Shown: positions 21,829 through 32,168 of the stretch, in pieces
Layout: every line of letters starts with the position of its first letter
How positions within the stretch are numbered: position 1 is the stretch's first letter
From: Alcaligenaceae bacterium
GTDB lineage: Bacteria > Pseudomonadota > Gammaproteobacteria > Burkholderiales > Burkholderiaceae_B
Reading direction: 5' to 3'
DNA length: 49,653 nt
Assembly (NCBI GenBank): GCA_947379755.1
Contig: CANCOC010000016.1
Coordinates: 1-49,653, forward strand
Notes under the pieces: model-generated
Databases searched by the model: none
Told to the model about the DNA's origin: nothing
Seen by the model: the letters and a program-made list of their open reading frames with translations, nothing else
Made by a program: the position numbers and the translations under genes

Positions 21829-22707
21829 TCAGCGCAACATGAAGGACATCGCAGCAAGACTGTTCAGGATGCGAATGGTTTGCTGCATCGAGTCCGCAAC
21901 AAACTGAACCGTGACGCCATCAGTGCGAACCAGCATCGGCAAGGTACAAAACAAATCAGCAAATGCCGGACCCTGCGTCGTCAGCTGACAGCTGATCGGT
22001 GCGGCAATACAAAAAGGCTGAAAATCCACGCAATCATCCTGGGCCTGTAACGTCGACCTGACAGGTGCAGTCATCCCGGTCGACTCACCCAGATCACGCA
22101 CCGCACGTTCTGAGGCCTCGGCGATGTCGGCCTGTGCCTCGGCGGGTGAAAGGCTCAGGCCACTCGAATGACCATAGGCGAGCTTGGTTTGCACCCATTG
22201 CGCGCATGCAAAGTGTGGTTTGTTTTCGGCAATAAACTGATCATCACCCGAACCGAATAAAACAGGTACGCCCATTTCACCTGCAAGTGCACCATATAAG
22301 CCCGCTTCGCCAAGTGCTTGCCCGTTGATTTCGACCCGCGCAAAGGCAAAACTGTTGATGGTGTGGGCGAGCACACCATGACCCTGCGCCTGAGAGTGAT
22401 AACCCAGCAACATGACGCCATGGCACTGTTGTTCCAGGCCTGCCATCATGCCCAGATAGCGTGGCTTGCCCAGCACATAGCGGGCACGTGGATCAAGCGC
22501 ATCGACCAGCAGATTGCGAAAACTTCCGTGCGAGTCATTGACCAACACGTCTGTTGCCCCACCTGCAAAGGCACCTCGAATAGCCGCATTGGCTTCTTCA
22601 GTCATCCAGCGACGCGCTCGCTCATACTCACCGTTACCTGGTCGTGTCTGTTCGGCGTGAAAGACGCCGGCCACACCCTCGATATCTGCAGAGATGAGTA
22701 TTTTCAT
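21829..22707 (-). CDS. dppA: D-aminopeptidase DppA (M55)
   Basis: Zinc D-aminopeptidase of the M55 family, which hydrolyses D-Ala-containing dipeptides in the cytoplasm. The family SxDxEG motif (SADIEG, D8 and E10), H60 (VNDSHG), H104 (GYHSQA), catalytic H115 (LAHTINS) and a Glu near 134 (LGEAGLYG) match the known active site of B. subtilis DppA almost residue for residue. Length is 292 residues. It lies 11 bases after the DedA gene and near the peptide ABC transporter and other peptidases, consistent with use of imported cell-wall-type peptides. The substrate is inferred. Confidence 0.92.
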   Translation of the reverse strand: MKILISADIEGVAGVFHAEQTRPGNGEYERARRWMTEEANAAIRGAFAGGATDVLVNDSHGSFRNLLVDALDPRARYVLGKPRYLGMMAGLEQQCHGVMLLGYHSQAQGHGVLAHTINSFAFARVEINGQALGEAGLYGALAGEMGVPVLFGSGDDQFIAENKPHFACAQWVQTKLAYGHSSGLSLSPAEAQADIAEASERAVRDLGESTGMTAPVRSTLQAQDDCVDFQPFCIAAPISCQLTTQGPAFADLFCTLPMLVRTDGVTVQFVADSMQQTIRILNSLAAMSFMLR

Positions 22708-22718
22708 TTTTTAGCGGC

Positions 22719-23357
22719 TCACACAGGTTTGGATAAACGTGCTCTGACAATTGCCACGACTCCTGGCAACAGCGACACAACAATAATGCCTAGAATAACG
22801 CCAGTGAGATGATCGCGAACAAACGGCAGATTACCAAACCAGTAGCCAGCGAGCGTCAGCGAGATCACCCACAACAAGCCACCACTGACGTTAAACGCAA
22901 AAAACTTTTTAGGATCCATCCGGGCAAAACCGGCAACAAAGGGCGCCATGGTGCGCGCGATCGGCAAAAACCTGGCAATCACGATGGTCTGACCGCCATA
23001 ACGGTCAAAAAAGCTCTGGGTATAGGCCAGACGCGCAGGGCTGACCAGACGGGTGCGGCTGATCAAGGTTGCACCAAACCAGCGTCCGATCGCATAATTC
23101 ACGGCGTCGCCCGTAATCGCGGCGGCACTGAGCAGACCCATCAGCAAAAACAGATCCATCTTGCCCATCGCGCAAATCGCACCTGCAACAAATAGCAAGG
23201 AATCACCAGGCAGGAAATTGGCAAAGACAAGCCCGGTTTCAGAAAAAATGATCAGCACCAGCAACACGTATATCCATGCGCCATGACTCTCAATGAATTG
23301 CAACATTGTTTGATCGATATGCAGCAGCAAATCAAATATATATGACACAACTTCCAT
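22719..23357 (-). CDS. DedA family membrane protein
   Basis: Integral inner-membrane protein of the DedA/VTT family, whose members include undecaprenyl-phosphate and phospholipid transporters. Several hydrophobic helices are visible. Conserved polar positions are present: the acidic residue in FSETGLVF, PGDSLLF, and the basic motif IARFLPIARTMAPFVAG near residue 130. Length is 212 residues, typical. AAGGA precedes the ATG by seven bases. It is co-directional with dppA (11-base gap). The exact lipid substrate cannot be told. Confidence 0.92.
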   Translation of the reverse strand: MEVVSYIFDLLLHIDQTMLQFIESHGAWIYVLLVLIIFSETGLVFANFLPGDSLLFVAGAICAMGKMDLFLLMGLLSAAAITGDAVNYAIGRWFGATLISRTRLVSPARLAYTQSFFDRYGGQTIVIARFLPIARTMAPFVAGFARMDPKKFFAFNVSGGLLWVISLTLAGYWFGNLPFVRDHLTGVILGIIVVSLLPGVVAIVRARLSKPV

Positions 23358-23433
23358 AGTGAAATCCTTCAGGCTGACAATTGACGGGCGCAGTGCCCGC
23401 GCGATGGGTCATTGTAGCGAACACACTGACGCG

Positions 23434-24441
23434 TCAAAACTTGTCTGGATAGGCTTGCAGCAGGGATGTCCTGACATGGCCGTCTCGTCCTCTGACCGTA
23501 TCTGCCCACCAGAGCGAGGACACAATCGCCTGTTCGGTCGCCTCGGCGGCCGCATCAAATAAAGGATCGAGTTCCTGTTCATGCAGCATGGCGACTGCAG
23601 GCCCGGGTTGCTTGCGATCATGCGAAACGGTGTAGGCCGTCGAAAGTGCGAGCGCGATGTCACCACTACCGTGTCCAAAGTTTGAGCCCATTCTGGCCAG
23701 ACCTGCACATGCACGGACCGAAAGTCGGCGCAACTGCCGGGCATCTAGCGGCGCATCGGTTGCAAGGATGATAATGATTGAGCCTTTTTCAGGTTCGGTC
23801 CCGGCCTGGGCATCGCCGCTTGCTTGCTGCGCAATGCGCTGACCCATAATGGTCAGATTGGCGGCCTTGCCAAAGTTGGAGAGCACGAGCGCACCGACGG
23901 TCCTGTCAGAGACAATGCGTGAGGCGGAGCCAATGCCACCCTTTAAGCCAAAGCAGGACATGCCGCGTCCTGCGCCAACAGCACCCAGTTCAAAGTGTTC
24001 GCTAGCGCAGTCGTGGGCAAGATCATAGTGATCAGGCGTTACGGCAAAGGCCTGAATATCATTCAGATAGCCGTCATTACATTCAAACACGAGCGGATTG
24101 ATCGTAGGCCATGCCCGACCAATCTCACGATGCGCATGAATGGACTGTCTGATCTGCGCATGCGCAACCGCCGACACACTAAAAGTATTTGTCAGTGCCA
24201 CAGGCGTTTCAAGTACACCGAGCTCTTCAAGCTGCATCAGTCCAACTGACTTGCCAAAACCGTTGATGACGGTTGCGGCGGCAGGTACCTTATTCAAATA
24301 ATGGGACTGCCCATGCACACGCAGCACGGTGACACCGGTCTGAATCGCGCCATCATTCAGGGTGCAATGGCCGACTGTGACGCCAGTGACATCCGCAATA
24401 CTATCGCGGGGGCCCGAGGGCAGATGGCCCACGCGCAGCAT
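23434..24441 (-). CDS. P1 family peptidase (DmpA/beta-peptidyl aminopeptidase-like)
   Basis: Self-processing N-terminal-nucleophile peptidase of the DmpA/P1 family, whose characterised members release N-terminal D- or beta-amino acids from peptides. From ATG 24441 (335 residues), the conserved GAVGAGRGMSCFGLKGGIG lies at 153-171 and the expected cleavage site and nucleophile Ser188 in GALVLSNFG. I chose ATG 24441 because GAGGC lies six bases upstream; the longer frame from 24528 would overlap gsiD. It is the last gene of the gsi operon, 40 bases after gsiD, so imported peptides are likely substrates. Confidence 0.9.
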   Translation of the reverse strand: MLRVGHLPSGPRDSIADVTGVTVGHCTLNDGAIQTGVTVLRVHGQSHYLNKVPAAATVINGFGKSVGLMQLEELGVLETPVALTNTFSVSAVAHAQIRQSIHAHREIGRAWPTINPLVFECNDGYLNDIQAFAVTPDHYDLAHDCASEHFELGAVGAGRGMSCFGLKGGIGSASRIVSDRTVGALVLSNFGKAANLTIMGQRIAQQASGDAQAGTEPEKGSIIIILATDAPLDARQLRRLSVRACAGLARMGSNFGHGSGDIALALSTAYTVSHDRKQPGPAVAMLHEQELDPLFDAAAEATEQAIVSSLWWADTVRGRDGHVRTSLLQAYPDKF

Positions 24442-24481
24442 TATTTTGCCTCGTGAGGCGTGCGTGTGCTCGGGGGAGCCA

Positions 24482-25357
24482 TTATTTGCGGTCAATTTTC
24501 GGATCCAGTGCATCACGCAAGCCGTCACCCAGCAGGTTAAAAGCCAGCACAGTCAAAAAAATGGCGAGCGCTGGAAAAATCGCGACATGAGGTGCCACGA
24601 CCATATCCGAACGCGCCTCATTGAGCATGGCACCCCATTCAGGCGTGGGGGGGCGCGCACCCATCCCTAAAAATGAAAGACTCGCGGCAGTAATGATTGA
24701 AGTGCCGATGCGCATCGTGCCATAGACCACAATGGAGGAAATCGTACCTGGCAGAATATGCCGCATGATGATGGTTGTATCAGAGGCACCCAGACTCCTG
24801 ACTGCCTCGACATAGGTCATATGCTTGAGTGACAGGGTGTTGCCCCGCACCAGCCTGGCAAAAGCAGGCACACTGAAAACGGCCACAGCCACAATGACAT
24901 TGACCATGCTTGAGCCCAGAATTGCCACCACGCCAATTGCCAGCAACATCCCCGGGAAAGCGAGCAGTACATCTGAAATACGCATGGTGACGCGTTCCCA
25001 CCACCCCTGGTAGTAGCCAGCCATCAGCCCCATGAAGGTTCCGATGATGGCACCGATCGCAACAGAGAGCAGACCCGCCGCAAGTGAAATGCGTGCGCCC
25101 ATCACGACGCGGCTCAGGATATCGCGTCCCAGCGCATCCACACCAAACCAGTGAGTCCAGGAAGGGGTCTCGTTTAACGCGTCATAATCAAAATAGTCTT
25201 CGGGATCAAAAGGAACAATCCAGGGTGCAAAGACAGCCAGCGCGACGAGCAGCAGGACAAATGCACCTGCAACCATTGCCAGATGCTGTTTTTTAAACTT
25301 GCGCATAAACTCAGACCAGGGGGTTCGTACACGATCCGCCTGCTTTTCTTGTTTCAT
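24482..25357 (-). CDS. gsiD: Glutathione/dipeptide ABC transporter permease GsiD
   Basis: Inner-membrane permease of the peptide/nickel ABC importer class. An N-terminal OppC-type segment precedes about five further helices. The EAA loop is seen as [23 protein letters not shown]. The C-terminal stretch ([20 protein letters not shown] onward to [11 protein letters not shown]) closely resembles E. coli GsiD. Length is 291 residues. GGGAGGG precedes the ATG. It is fourth in iaaA-gsiABCD, 14 bases after gsiC. Confidence 0.92.
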   Translation of the reverse strand: MKQEKQADRVRTPWSEFMRKFKKQHLAMVAGAFVLLLVALAVFAPWIVPFDPEDYFDYDALNETPSWTHWFGVDALGRDILSRVVMGARISLAAGLLSVAIGAIIGTFMGLMAGYYQGWWERVTMRISDVLLAFPGMLLAIGVVAILGSSMVNVIVAVAVFSVPAFARLVRGNTLSLKHMTYVEAVRSLGASDTTIIMRHILPGTISSIVVYGTMRIGTSIITAASLSFLGMGARPPTPEWGAMLNEARSDMVVAPHVAIFPALAIFLTVLAFNLLGDGLRDALDPKIDRK

Positions 25358-25371
25358 GGATCTGCCCTCCC

Positions 25372-26292
25372 CTATTTATAGCGAATACTTGGATTGATCG
25401 CACCGTACAACACGTCGACCAACAGGTTGATCAAAATAAATTCGAACGAAAATAACAACACCAGACCTTGAATCACGGGATAGTCACGCTGATTCACTGC
25501 ATCAACCAGCAAACGGCCCAGACCCGGCCAGTTGAATACTGTTTCAACAACGATGGAACCTCCCAGCAGGAATCCAAACTGCAAGCCCATCATCGTCACC
25601 ACCGGAATCAATGCGTTGCGCAAAGTGTGTTTGAGGACTACAACGGATTCAGACAAACCCTTTGCCCGCGCAGTTCGTACGAAATCCTCCTGGATCACCT
25701 CGACAAAAGAAGCCCGTGTAAAACGTGCCATCACGGCAGCAACGGCTGCACCAAGTGTCAGTGATGGCAAAATAAAGTGCCTCCAGCTGTCAGCACCAAC
25801 TGTCGGCAGCCAGCCGAGCTTGACTGAGAAAATCTGCATCAGCATCATGCCCAGCGCAAAGGCTGGAAAAGAAATGCCCGACACTGCAAACGTCATGCCG
25901 AGCCGATCTGGCCACTTGTTGCGCCAGACAGCCGAACACACGCCAATCGTCATCCCGACAATCACCGACCACAACATACTCCAGACAGTCAGCCACAGGG
26001 TTGGCATAAAGCGCTCGGCAATCTCTTGCGTGACAGGTCGCCTGGTGCGCAGGGACTTGCCCAGATTACCTTGCAGCAAGTCCGATACATACCGCACAAA
26101 CTGCTCATGCAGAGGTAAATCCAGCCCCAGATCCTGACGGATCAATTTGATTGTTGCCTGATCCGCATCCTGCCCGGCGACCAGACGCGCCGGATCGCCC
26201 GGCAACATGTGGACAAACAAAAATACAATCACCACCACAATCAGCAAAGTGGGGATCATGCCAGACAAACGACGGATCAGATACGAGAACAT
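25372..26292 (-). CDS. gsiC: Glutathione/dipeptide ABC transporter permease GsiC
   Basis: Partner permease of GsiD. It begins [20 protein letters not shown] with [11 protein letters not shown], the OppB-type N-terminus. The EAA loop is [29 protein letters not shown], and the C-terminus is [20 protein letters not shown]. Length, 306 residues, is the same as E. coli GsiC. It lies 16 bases after gsiB and 14 before gsiD. Glutathione as the substrate is inferred from gene order and similarity; other peptides are possible. Confidence 0.92.
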   Translation of the reverse strand: MFSYLIRRLSGMIPTLLIVVVIVFLFVHMLPGDPARLVAGQDADQATIKLIRQDLGLDLPLHEQFVRYVSDLLQGNLGKSLRTRRPVTQEIAERFMPTLWLTVWSMLWSVIVGMTIGVCSAVWRNKWPDRLGMTFAVSGISFPAFALGMMLMQIFSVKLGWLPTVGADSWRHFILPSLTLGAAVAAVMARFTRASFVEVIQEDFVRTARAKGLSESVVVLKHTLRNALIPVVTMMGLQFGFLLGGSIVVETVFNWPGLGRLLVDAVNQRDYPVIQGLVLLFSFEFILINLLVDVLYGAINPSIRYK

Positions 26293-26308
26293 TTAGATGA
26301 TGTATGAA

Positions 26309-27859
26309 TTACTTTAAATCAATATCACCGAACCACAGCGAAGTATCAGGTTGCACATAGACGCCTGACAATGTTTTCGTGCGCACATAGACGTTATTAG
26401 CAGTGACCAGAAATGCCCAGGGAGCATCTTTCCAGATAGTTTCCTGGGCATTTTTATAGAGCGTCGTCTTTTCTTCACGATCACTGGTGGTGAGCGCGCG
26501 CATGATGTCGGCATCCACCTTGGGATTGGAATAATAGGCGGTGTTGTTCATCACAGGAGGATAGGCTGGTGTACTGAGCAAAGGACGCAACGCCCAGTCG
26601 GCTTCGCCAGTCGATGAAGACCATCCTGCGTAGTACATGCGCACCTGAGCGTCTTCAGGCTTTTGCACCTGATTGACGCGTTGCACACGCTGTCCGGACT
26701 CGAGGATTTCGATCGAAGTCTTGATACCCACCTGAGTCAGCTGCTGCTGCAAAAACTGCACAACCTTGACCGAGGTGCCATCGTTATAGGCAGACCAGAG
26801 TGTGGTTTCAAAGCCATTGGGGTAACCAGCCTGGGCCAGCAACTCTTTGGCTTTTTTTGGATCGTACGGCCAGGGTTGCATCTTGTAGGCAAAATCTACG
26901 CCCTGTGGCACCACGCCGTCGAGAGGGGTTGCAAAGCCCGAAAAGGCTACTTTTGCAAGAGCCTGCTTGTTAATCGCATAGTTAATCGCTTCGCGCACCC
27001 GCACATCGCTAAAGGGTTTGACAAGCGTGTTCATCGAAATGTAGCGTGCCATGATAGATTTTGAATCATCAATCACGTCGAGTTTTGGACTTTTTTCGAG
27101 TATCGAAATTTGCTCGTAAGGAATCGGGAAAGCAAACTGTGCCTCGCCCGTCTGCATCACCGCCGCACGTGTGTTGTTGTCCGGCACGGTGCGGAACGTC
27201 AGGGTATCGACTTTGGGAAAACCTTTATTCCAGTAACCGTCGAATTTTGCGACTTTCAAGTACTCAGAAGGCTTCCACTCGACGAATTTGAAGGGCCCGG
27301 TTCCAACAGGATTCAAACCAATTTCCTTGCCGTACTTGGCTAGTGCCGCAGGCGAAATGATCATCGCAGAAGGATGAGCCAGGGCGTTGATAAATGCAGA
27401 AAACGGTTCTTTGAGCGTGATGCGAACTGTCAGGGGATCGATTACTTCAGTCTTGGCTACACGATTGAATTGCGTATAGCGCGCGAGCTTGTTGTCAGGA
27501 TTTGAGACTCGATCAAAGGTCACTTTGACAGCCTCGGCATTGAAATCTGTGCCATCGTGGAATTTGACACCAGGACGCAATTTGAGGGTATAGACCAGGC
27601 CATCCGCACTGACACTGTATTCAGTTGCAAGCTTGGGCTGCATCTTCAAGTCTTTATCAAACTCGTACAGGCTTTCGTAATAGGCTTTGCCTGCAGCCTG
27701 GTTCAACGTGCTATTGGTGTTGTAGGGATCAAGCGTTTCTAGAGCCACGGCAACAGCAAAGGTGACATCTTTGGCAGCAAACACGCCTGGGGCAAACAAC
27801 ACGCCACATACAAGGGTCATTGAGGCGAATGCGCGTGAAGTTAAAAGTTTAACGGTCAT
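26309..27859 (-). CDS. gsiB: Periplasmic solute-binding protein GsiB
   Basis: Family 5 extracellular solute-binding protein that delivers peptide to GsiCD. A Sec signal peptide ends at about residue 28 (GVFA/AKDV). The mature part has family stretches YTLKLRPGVKFHDGTDFNAEAVKVTFDR, NPVGTGPFKFVEW and DVRVREAINYAINKQ. Length is about 516 residues, as in E. coli GsiB. ATG 27859 is the start because AGGAG lies eight bases upstream; GTG 27865 is too close to it. The gene lies 33 bases after gsiA. Confidence 0.92.
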   Translation of the reverse strand: MTVKLLTSRAFASMTLVCGVLFAPGVFAAKDVTFAVAVALETLDPYNTNSTLNQAAGKAYYESLYEFDKDLKMQPKLATEYSVSADGLVYTLKLRPGVKFHDGTDFNAEAVKVTFDRVSNPDNKLARYTQFNRVAKTEVIDPLTVRITLKEPFSAFINALAHPSAMIISPAALAKYGKEIGLNPVGTGPFKFVEWKPSEYLKVAKFDGYWNKGFPKVDTLTFRTVPDNNTRAAVMQTGEAQFAFPIPYEQISILEKSPKLDVIDDSKSIMARYISMNTLVKPFSDVRVREAINYAINKQALAKVAFSGFATPLDGVVPQGVDFAYKMQPWPYDPKKAKELLAQAGYPNGFETTLWSAYNDGTSVKVVQFLQQQLTQVGIKTSIEILESGQRVQRVNQVQKPEDAQVRMYYAGWSSSTGEADWALRPLLSTPAYPPVMNNTAYYSNPKVDADIMRALTTSDREEKTTLYKNAQETIWKDAPWAFLVTANNVYVRTKTLSGVYVQPDTSLWFGDIDLK

Positions 27860-27892
27860 ATTCACTTCTCCTGAAAAAACTCGAAAAAAAAA

Positions 27893-29779
27893 TCAATACA
27901 TCCCGCCCACACGATGACGGGCTACAAAATGATCGGGTCCCACCTGAACCAGCGGGGCAACGACAGGCATATCAGTCAATCCCCGGATAGAGCTGGGCAG
28001 TTCATCGCTGGACAGTTCACGCCGGGCATGTCGTCTGGCTGGATCAGCAACCGGGACTGCCGACATGAGCTTGCGGGTATAGGGATGCTGCGGATCTTCA
28101 AAAATCGCGCGACGGGGTCCGATTTCTACAATCTGGCCAAGATACATGACAGCTACGCGATGACTGATGCGTTCTACAACAGCCATATCGTGCGAGATAA
28201 ACAAAAATGCCACACCCAGCTCCGCCTGCAAATCAATCAGCAAGTTAATGATTTGTGCCTGGATCGACACATCAAGCGCAGAAACGGACTCATCGGCAAT
28301 CACTACTTTGGGATTCAGGGCAAGGGCCCGTGCAATACAAATTCGCTGACGCTGTCCACCTGAAAACTCATGCGGATAACGCTGTGCCATCGAGGCGTCT
28401 AGCCCGACACGTTCAAGCAGAAAGGCCACGCGCTCGCGCGCGGCGCGTGGGCTTGCAATGCCATGAACAAGCAAGGGCTCCATGATTGAGAAACCGATCG
28501 TTACCCTGGGATCAAGCGACGCAAATGGATCCTGGAAAACAAACTGGATATTCCTGCGCAAAGACTGTAGCTTGCCGTGCTCAAGCGTAACAACATTCTG
28601 GCCATCAAAATCAATCTCGCCTGCTTGCGTGTCAACCAGTCGCAACAAGGCACGCCCGGTGGTCGACTTGCCGCAACCGGACTCCCCCACCAAAGCAAGT
28701 GTTTCGCCTGGATACAAATCAAAACTGACCTGTTCGACCGCATGCACACGGCGCTGCACCCGATTCAACAGACCACCACGTAAATCAAAACGCGCGACAA
28801 GTCCACGCACACTCAAAATGGGCTCTGCAGCACGGTAGGGCAACTCAGTTGGCGATAATTTCTGCGTTGTCTGGATCGCTGTGACTGTCGCGTCAGACTC
28901 ATGAGTCTGAGCGGATGATGCAAGTGAAAACCGCGCTGGAAAATCCGTGCCACTCATTGAGCCCAGCTGCGGGACTGCAGATAACAGCGCACGGGTATAG
29001 GGGTGTACCGGGGCGTGAAAAAGCTGGGTGGATACGGCCTCTTCAACTTTTTGCCCCTGATACATGACCAGAACGCGATCAGCGACTTCGGCCACTACAC
29101 CCATATCGTGGGTGATAAATATCACGCCCATTTGCATTTCTTGCTGCAATTCACGAATCAGTTGAAGAATTTGTGCCTGAATCGTGACATCTAGCGCCGT
29201 CGTCGGCTCATCGGCAATCAGCAAAGCCGGTTTGCACGCCAGCGCCATGGCGATCATCACGCGCTGACGCATCCCTCCAGAGAGCTGATGCGGATACCGA
29301 TCCATCACCGAGCGTGCCTCGGGGATTCGTACCAGTTCAAGCAAGCGCAAGGTCTCTGCGCGTGCGGCAGACGCACTGGCTTTTTGATGCAGGCGAATCG
29401 ACTCCGCAATCTGTTCTCCTGCCGAAAAAACGGGGTTCAGCGAGGTCATGGGCTCCTGAAAGATCATCGCCATGTCCGCGCCACGCACAGAACGCATCGT
29501 TTTTGAATCTGCATGCACCAGATCAACCAGCGCACCATCACGGCGTCGTAACGTCATCGCTCCGCTGATGATCTGTCCGCCGCCCTGCTCAATCAGCCGC
29601 ATCAGTGCAAGTGAGGTAACAGACTTGCCAGATCCCGATTCACCAACGATGGCCAGGGTCTCGCCGCGATCAACATGAAAGGAAAGATTGCGCACAGCGT
29701 CCACAGTCCGCTCTGCACTTGTAAAGCGCACACTCAGATCATCAACATGCACCACGCCGTGATCTGCAATGTCACCCAT
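27893..29779 (-). CDS. gsiA: Glutathione/dipeptide ABC transporter ATP-binding protein GsiA
   Basis: Duplicated ABC ATPase that powers GsiCD. In the first half Walker A GESGSGKS is at 46-53, the signature LSGGM at 166-170 and Walker B LLIADEP near 187-192. In the second half GESGCGKS is at 365-372, FSGGQ at 472-476 and [11 protein letters not shown] near 493-503. Both halves carry oligopeptide-ABC C-terminal regions ([12 protein letters not shown] and [12 protein letters not shown]). The 628-residue fusion matches E. coli GsiA rather than separate OppD/OppF. The start shares its A with the iaaA stop (TGATG). Confidence 0.94.
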   Translation of the reverse strand: MGDIADHGVVHVDDLSVRFTSAERTVDAVRNLSFHVDRGETLAIVGESGSGKSVTSLALMRLIEQGGGQIISGAMTLRRRDGALVDLVHADSKTMRSVRGADMAMIFQEPMTSLNPVFSAGEQIAESIRLHQKASASAARAETLRLLELVRIPEARSVMDRYPHQLSGGMRQRVMIAMALACKPALLIADEPTTALDVTIQAQILQLIRELQQEMQMGVIFITHDMGVVAEVADRVLVMYQGQKVEEAVSTQLFHAPVHPYTRALLSAVPQLGSMSGTDFPARFSLASSAQTHESDATVTAIQTTQKLSPTELPYRAAEPILSVRGLVARFDLRGGLLNRVQRRVHAVEQVSFDLYPGETLALVGESGCGKSTTGRALLRLVDTQAGEIDFDGQNVVTLEHGKLQSLRRNIQFVFQDPFASLDPRVTIGFSIMEPLLVHGIASPRAARERVAFLLERVGLDASMAQRYPHEFSGGQRQRICIARALALNPKVVIADESVSALDVSIQAQIINLLIDLQAELGVAFLFISHDMAVVERISHRVAVMYLGQIVEIGPRRAIFEDPQHPYTRKLMSAVPVADPARRHARRELSSDELPSSIRGLTDMPVVAPLVQVGPDHFVARHRVGGMY

Positions 29780-30756
29780 CAGCGATAAATTTCCGTGACA
29801 GGCTCCTGGCCTGGTCGGGCAAAGCCGCGATACATGCCTTCGGTATTGAAGGGCATGACAAAATTGCCCTGTCCGTCAACAGCGATCAAGCCGCCTTTAC
29901 CACCAATTGAAGGGAGTTCTTCGAACATGACTGCATCTGCTGCAGCCTGGAGTGAAGCACCGGTGTACCGCATGCGGGCAGCAATGTCGTACGCTGCCAC
30001 CATGCGGATATACATTTCACCGGTTCCGGTTGTTGAGACTGCACAGGTCTGATTACTGGCGTAACACCCTGCACCGATAATCGGAGCATCCCCCACGCGG
30101 CCCACTTGTTTATTGGTAATGCCACCCGTGGAGGTGGCCGCCGCCAGATTGCCATGCATGTCCAAGGCGACCGCACCCACCGTGCCAAACTTCTTGTCCA
30201 TATCCAGCGGATGCACGGGCGCTGCAGGCTGACTTTCTACCAGAGCCTGGCCATCATGATCCAGCACTGCGGCATCTGGTGTGTCACGCTGCACGCGTAA
30301 CAGTTGCGCATGGCGTTCTGGTGTTGAAAAATAAGAAGGCTCTACCATTTGCAAGCCGTGGTCGCGGGCAAAACGTTCTGCGCCCTCGCCCACAAAAAAA
30401 ACATGGCGACTGGCTTCCATGACTTTTCTGGCGGCGAGCACAGGATTGCGGATATGCGACACATTCGCAATCGCACCCGTGCGCAAAGTCGCGCCATCCA
30501 TGATGGAGGCATCCAGTTCATGCGTGGAATCGCTGGTAAAGACCGCACCACGCCCAGCATTAAACAAGGGGCACTCCTCGAGTTCGAGCACTGCTGCGGT
30601 CACAGCATCTACTGCCGTGCCGCCTTGTGCCAGGACTGACTGCCCTGCCTCCAGGACGCGCCTGAGCGCTGCGTGATAAACAAGCTCTTTGTCAGCAGAC
30701 ATGGCGCTGCGACTCATTGCCCCCGCACCGCCATGTATCACGATGACAGGCTTCAT
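29779..30756 (-). CDS. iaaA: Isoaspartyl peptidase / L-asparaginase (plant type)
   Basis: N-terminal-nucleophile amidohydrolase that cleaves isoaspartyl dipeptides and asparagine. It starts [15 protein letters not shown], the family opening, with [24 protein letters not shown]. The autocatalytic cleavage site is GTVGAVALD, with Thr192 as the nucleophile. The downstream stretches [11 protein letters not shown] and [20 protein letters not shown] bind substrate. Length is 325 residues. It overlaps the scoB stop by 4 bases (ATGA) and shares a base with the gsiA start, so it is translationally coupled on both sides. iaaA-gsiABCD is the E. coli order. Confidence 0.95.
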   Translation of the reverse strand: MKPVIVIHGGAGAMSRSAMSADKELVYHAALRRVLEAGQSVLAQGGTAVDAVTAAVLELEECPLFNAGRGAVFTSDSTHELDASIMDGATLRTGAIANVSHIRNPVLAARKVMEASRHVFFVGEGAERFARDHGLQMVEPSYFSTPERHAQLLRVQRDTPDAAVLDHDGQALVESQPAAPVHPLDMDKKFGTVGAVALDMHGNLAAATSTGGITNKQVGRVGDAPIIGAGCYASNQTCAVSTTGTGEMYIRMVAAYDIAARMRYTGASLQAAADAVMFEELPSIGGKGGLIAVDGQGNFVMPFNTEGMYRGFARPGQEPVTEIYR

Positions 30757-31412
30757 TTTTTTGAAATTGCCGAAACGTCCATCTTTGCGTCGGTACTGGC
30801 CTCGATTTCTTCGAGACTGACGCCAGGCGCCAATTCGAGCAATTTCAGACCATTGGGGGTGACTTGCATCACACCCATATCAGTGATGACCATGTCGATC
30901 ACACCAACGCCAGTCAGGGGCAGCGTGCACTTAGGCAAGAGTTTTTTGTCGATCGTGCCGTCTTTTTTGCGCGCAACATGCTCCATGAGGACGATGACCC
31001 GTCCCACACCCGCGACCAGATCCATTGCACCGCCCATGCCCTTGACCATCTTGCCAGGGATCATCCAGTTAGCCAGATCACCTGTTTCGGACACCTGCAT
31101 GGCCCCCAGAATGGCCAGATTGATCTTGCCGCCACGAATCATCGCGAAAGAATCTGCTGAAGAAAAAATCGATGAGCCGGGAATCGTAGTCACCGTCTGT
31201 TTTCCCGCATTAATCAAATCAGGGTCAACTTCGCTTTCCAGCGGAAACTGGCCAATACCCAGCAAACCATTTTCGGACTGCAGCCAGACTTCCATTCCTG
31301 CAGGGACATGGTTTGCGACCAGCGTCGGCAGACCAATCCCCAGGTTCACATAAAAACCATCTTGCAATTCACGTGCCGCACGTGCGGCCATTTCGTCTCG
31401 AGTCCATGCCAT
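30753..31412 (-). CDS. scoB: 3-oxoacid CoA-transferase subunit B
   Basis: Beta subunit of a SCOT-type CoA transferase (family I), which moves CoA between succinyl-CoA and a 3-oxoacid such as acetoacetate. The catalytic Glu47 is in the conserved [25 protein letters not shown] and [21 protein letters not shown] are family stretches. Length is 219 residues. AAGGAG precedes the ATG. It follows scoA after 12 bases and overlaps iaaA by 4 bases, tying ketone-body-type metabolism to the peptide operon. The true acyl substrate is not shown by the sequence. Confidence 0.93.
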   Translation of the reverse strand: MAWTRDEMAARAARELQDGFYVNLGIGLPTLVANHVPAGMEVWLQSENGLLGIGQFPLESEVDPDLINAGKQTVTTIPGSSIFSSADSFAMIRGGKINLAILGAMQVSETGDLANWMIPGKMVKGMGGAMDLVAGVGRVIVLMEHVARKKDGTIDKKLLPKCTLPLTGVGVIDMVITDMGVMQVTPNGLKLLELAPGVSLEEIEASTDAKMDVSAISKK

Positions 31413-31424
31413 GTTGGTGTCTCC

Positions 31425-32126
31425 TTAGTTCGCTGCACGAACAGTGCGCTGTTCAATGCGTTTTTCAGGGTTTGCGTTGAGCACAATGCGATGTACATAA
31501 ATGCCAGGCAAGTGAATCTGATCTGGATCGAGGGCGCCTGTTTCAACAATTTTTTCTACCTCAACCACGGTGATCTTGCCAGCCATGGCGACCGGTGGAT
31601 TGAAGTTGCGTGCCGTTTTATGAAAAATCAGATTACCGCTGCGATCCGCGATATAGGCTTTCACCAACGAGATTTCAGGCAGTAAGGCCCGCTCCATGAC
31701 GTACTGTTTGCCATCAAACTCACGAATTTCCTTACCGTCTGCGACAATCGTACCTACGCCGGTGCGGGTAAAAAAAGCAGGAATTCCGGCTCCGCCAGCA
31801 CGCAAGCGCTCGGCCAGTGTGCCCTGAGGCGTAAATTCCAGCTCGAGTTCACCTGAAAGGAATTGGCGCTCGAATTCTTTATTCTCACCAACATAGGACG
31901 CAATCATTTTGCGCACCTGACGTGTTTTGAGCAGAATTCCCAGACCAAAATCATCCACACCGGCATTGTTGCTGATGCAAGTGAGATCCTTCGTCCCCAG
32001 ATCGCGCACAGCTGCGATCAAGGCTTCGGGGATCCCGCACAGGCCAAAGCCACCCACGGCAATGGTCTGCCCGTCTTTCAAAATACCTGTCAGCGCTTCT
32101 TTGGCGCCTGGATACAGCTTGTCCAT
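31425..32126 (-). CDS. scoA: 3-oxoacid CoA-transferase subunit A
   Basis: Alpha subunit of the same SCOT-type transferase. The CoA-binding glycine loop IAVGGFGLCGIPEALI is at about 21-36, with CISNNAGVDDFGLGILL and the C-terminal PGIYVHRIV. Length is 233 residues. GGGAG precedes the ATG by about 8 bases. It lies 42 bases after the thioesterase gene on the same strand and 12 bases before scoB. Confidence 0.93.
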   Translation of the reverse strand: MDKLYPGAKEALTGILKDGQTIAVGGFGLCGIPEALIAAVRDLGTKDLTCISNNAGVDDFGLGILLKTRQVRKMIASYVGENKEFERQFLSGELELEFTPQGTLAERLRAGGAGIPAFFTRTGVGTIVADGKEIREFDGKQYVMERALLPEISLVKAYIADRSGNLIFHKTARNFNPPVAMAGKITVVEVEKIVETGALDPDQIHLPGIYVHRIVLNANPEKRIEQRTVRAAN

Positions 32127-32168
32127 TTGTCCAGCTCCCTTATCTTGATCTATTCAACTTAAATGTGA

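Noticed and set aside
23385..23399. CGGGC/GCCCG hairpin between the P1 peptidase and DedA genes
   Set aside because: Only a 5-base-pair stem, not followed by a T tract; likely chance in GC-rich sequence.
30673..31353. 226-codon open frame on the plus strand
   Set aside because: Antisense to scoB and the start of iaaA; no motif, no plausible ribosome site.
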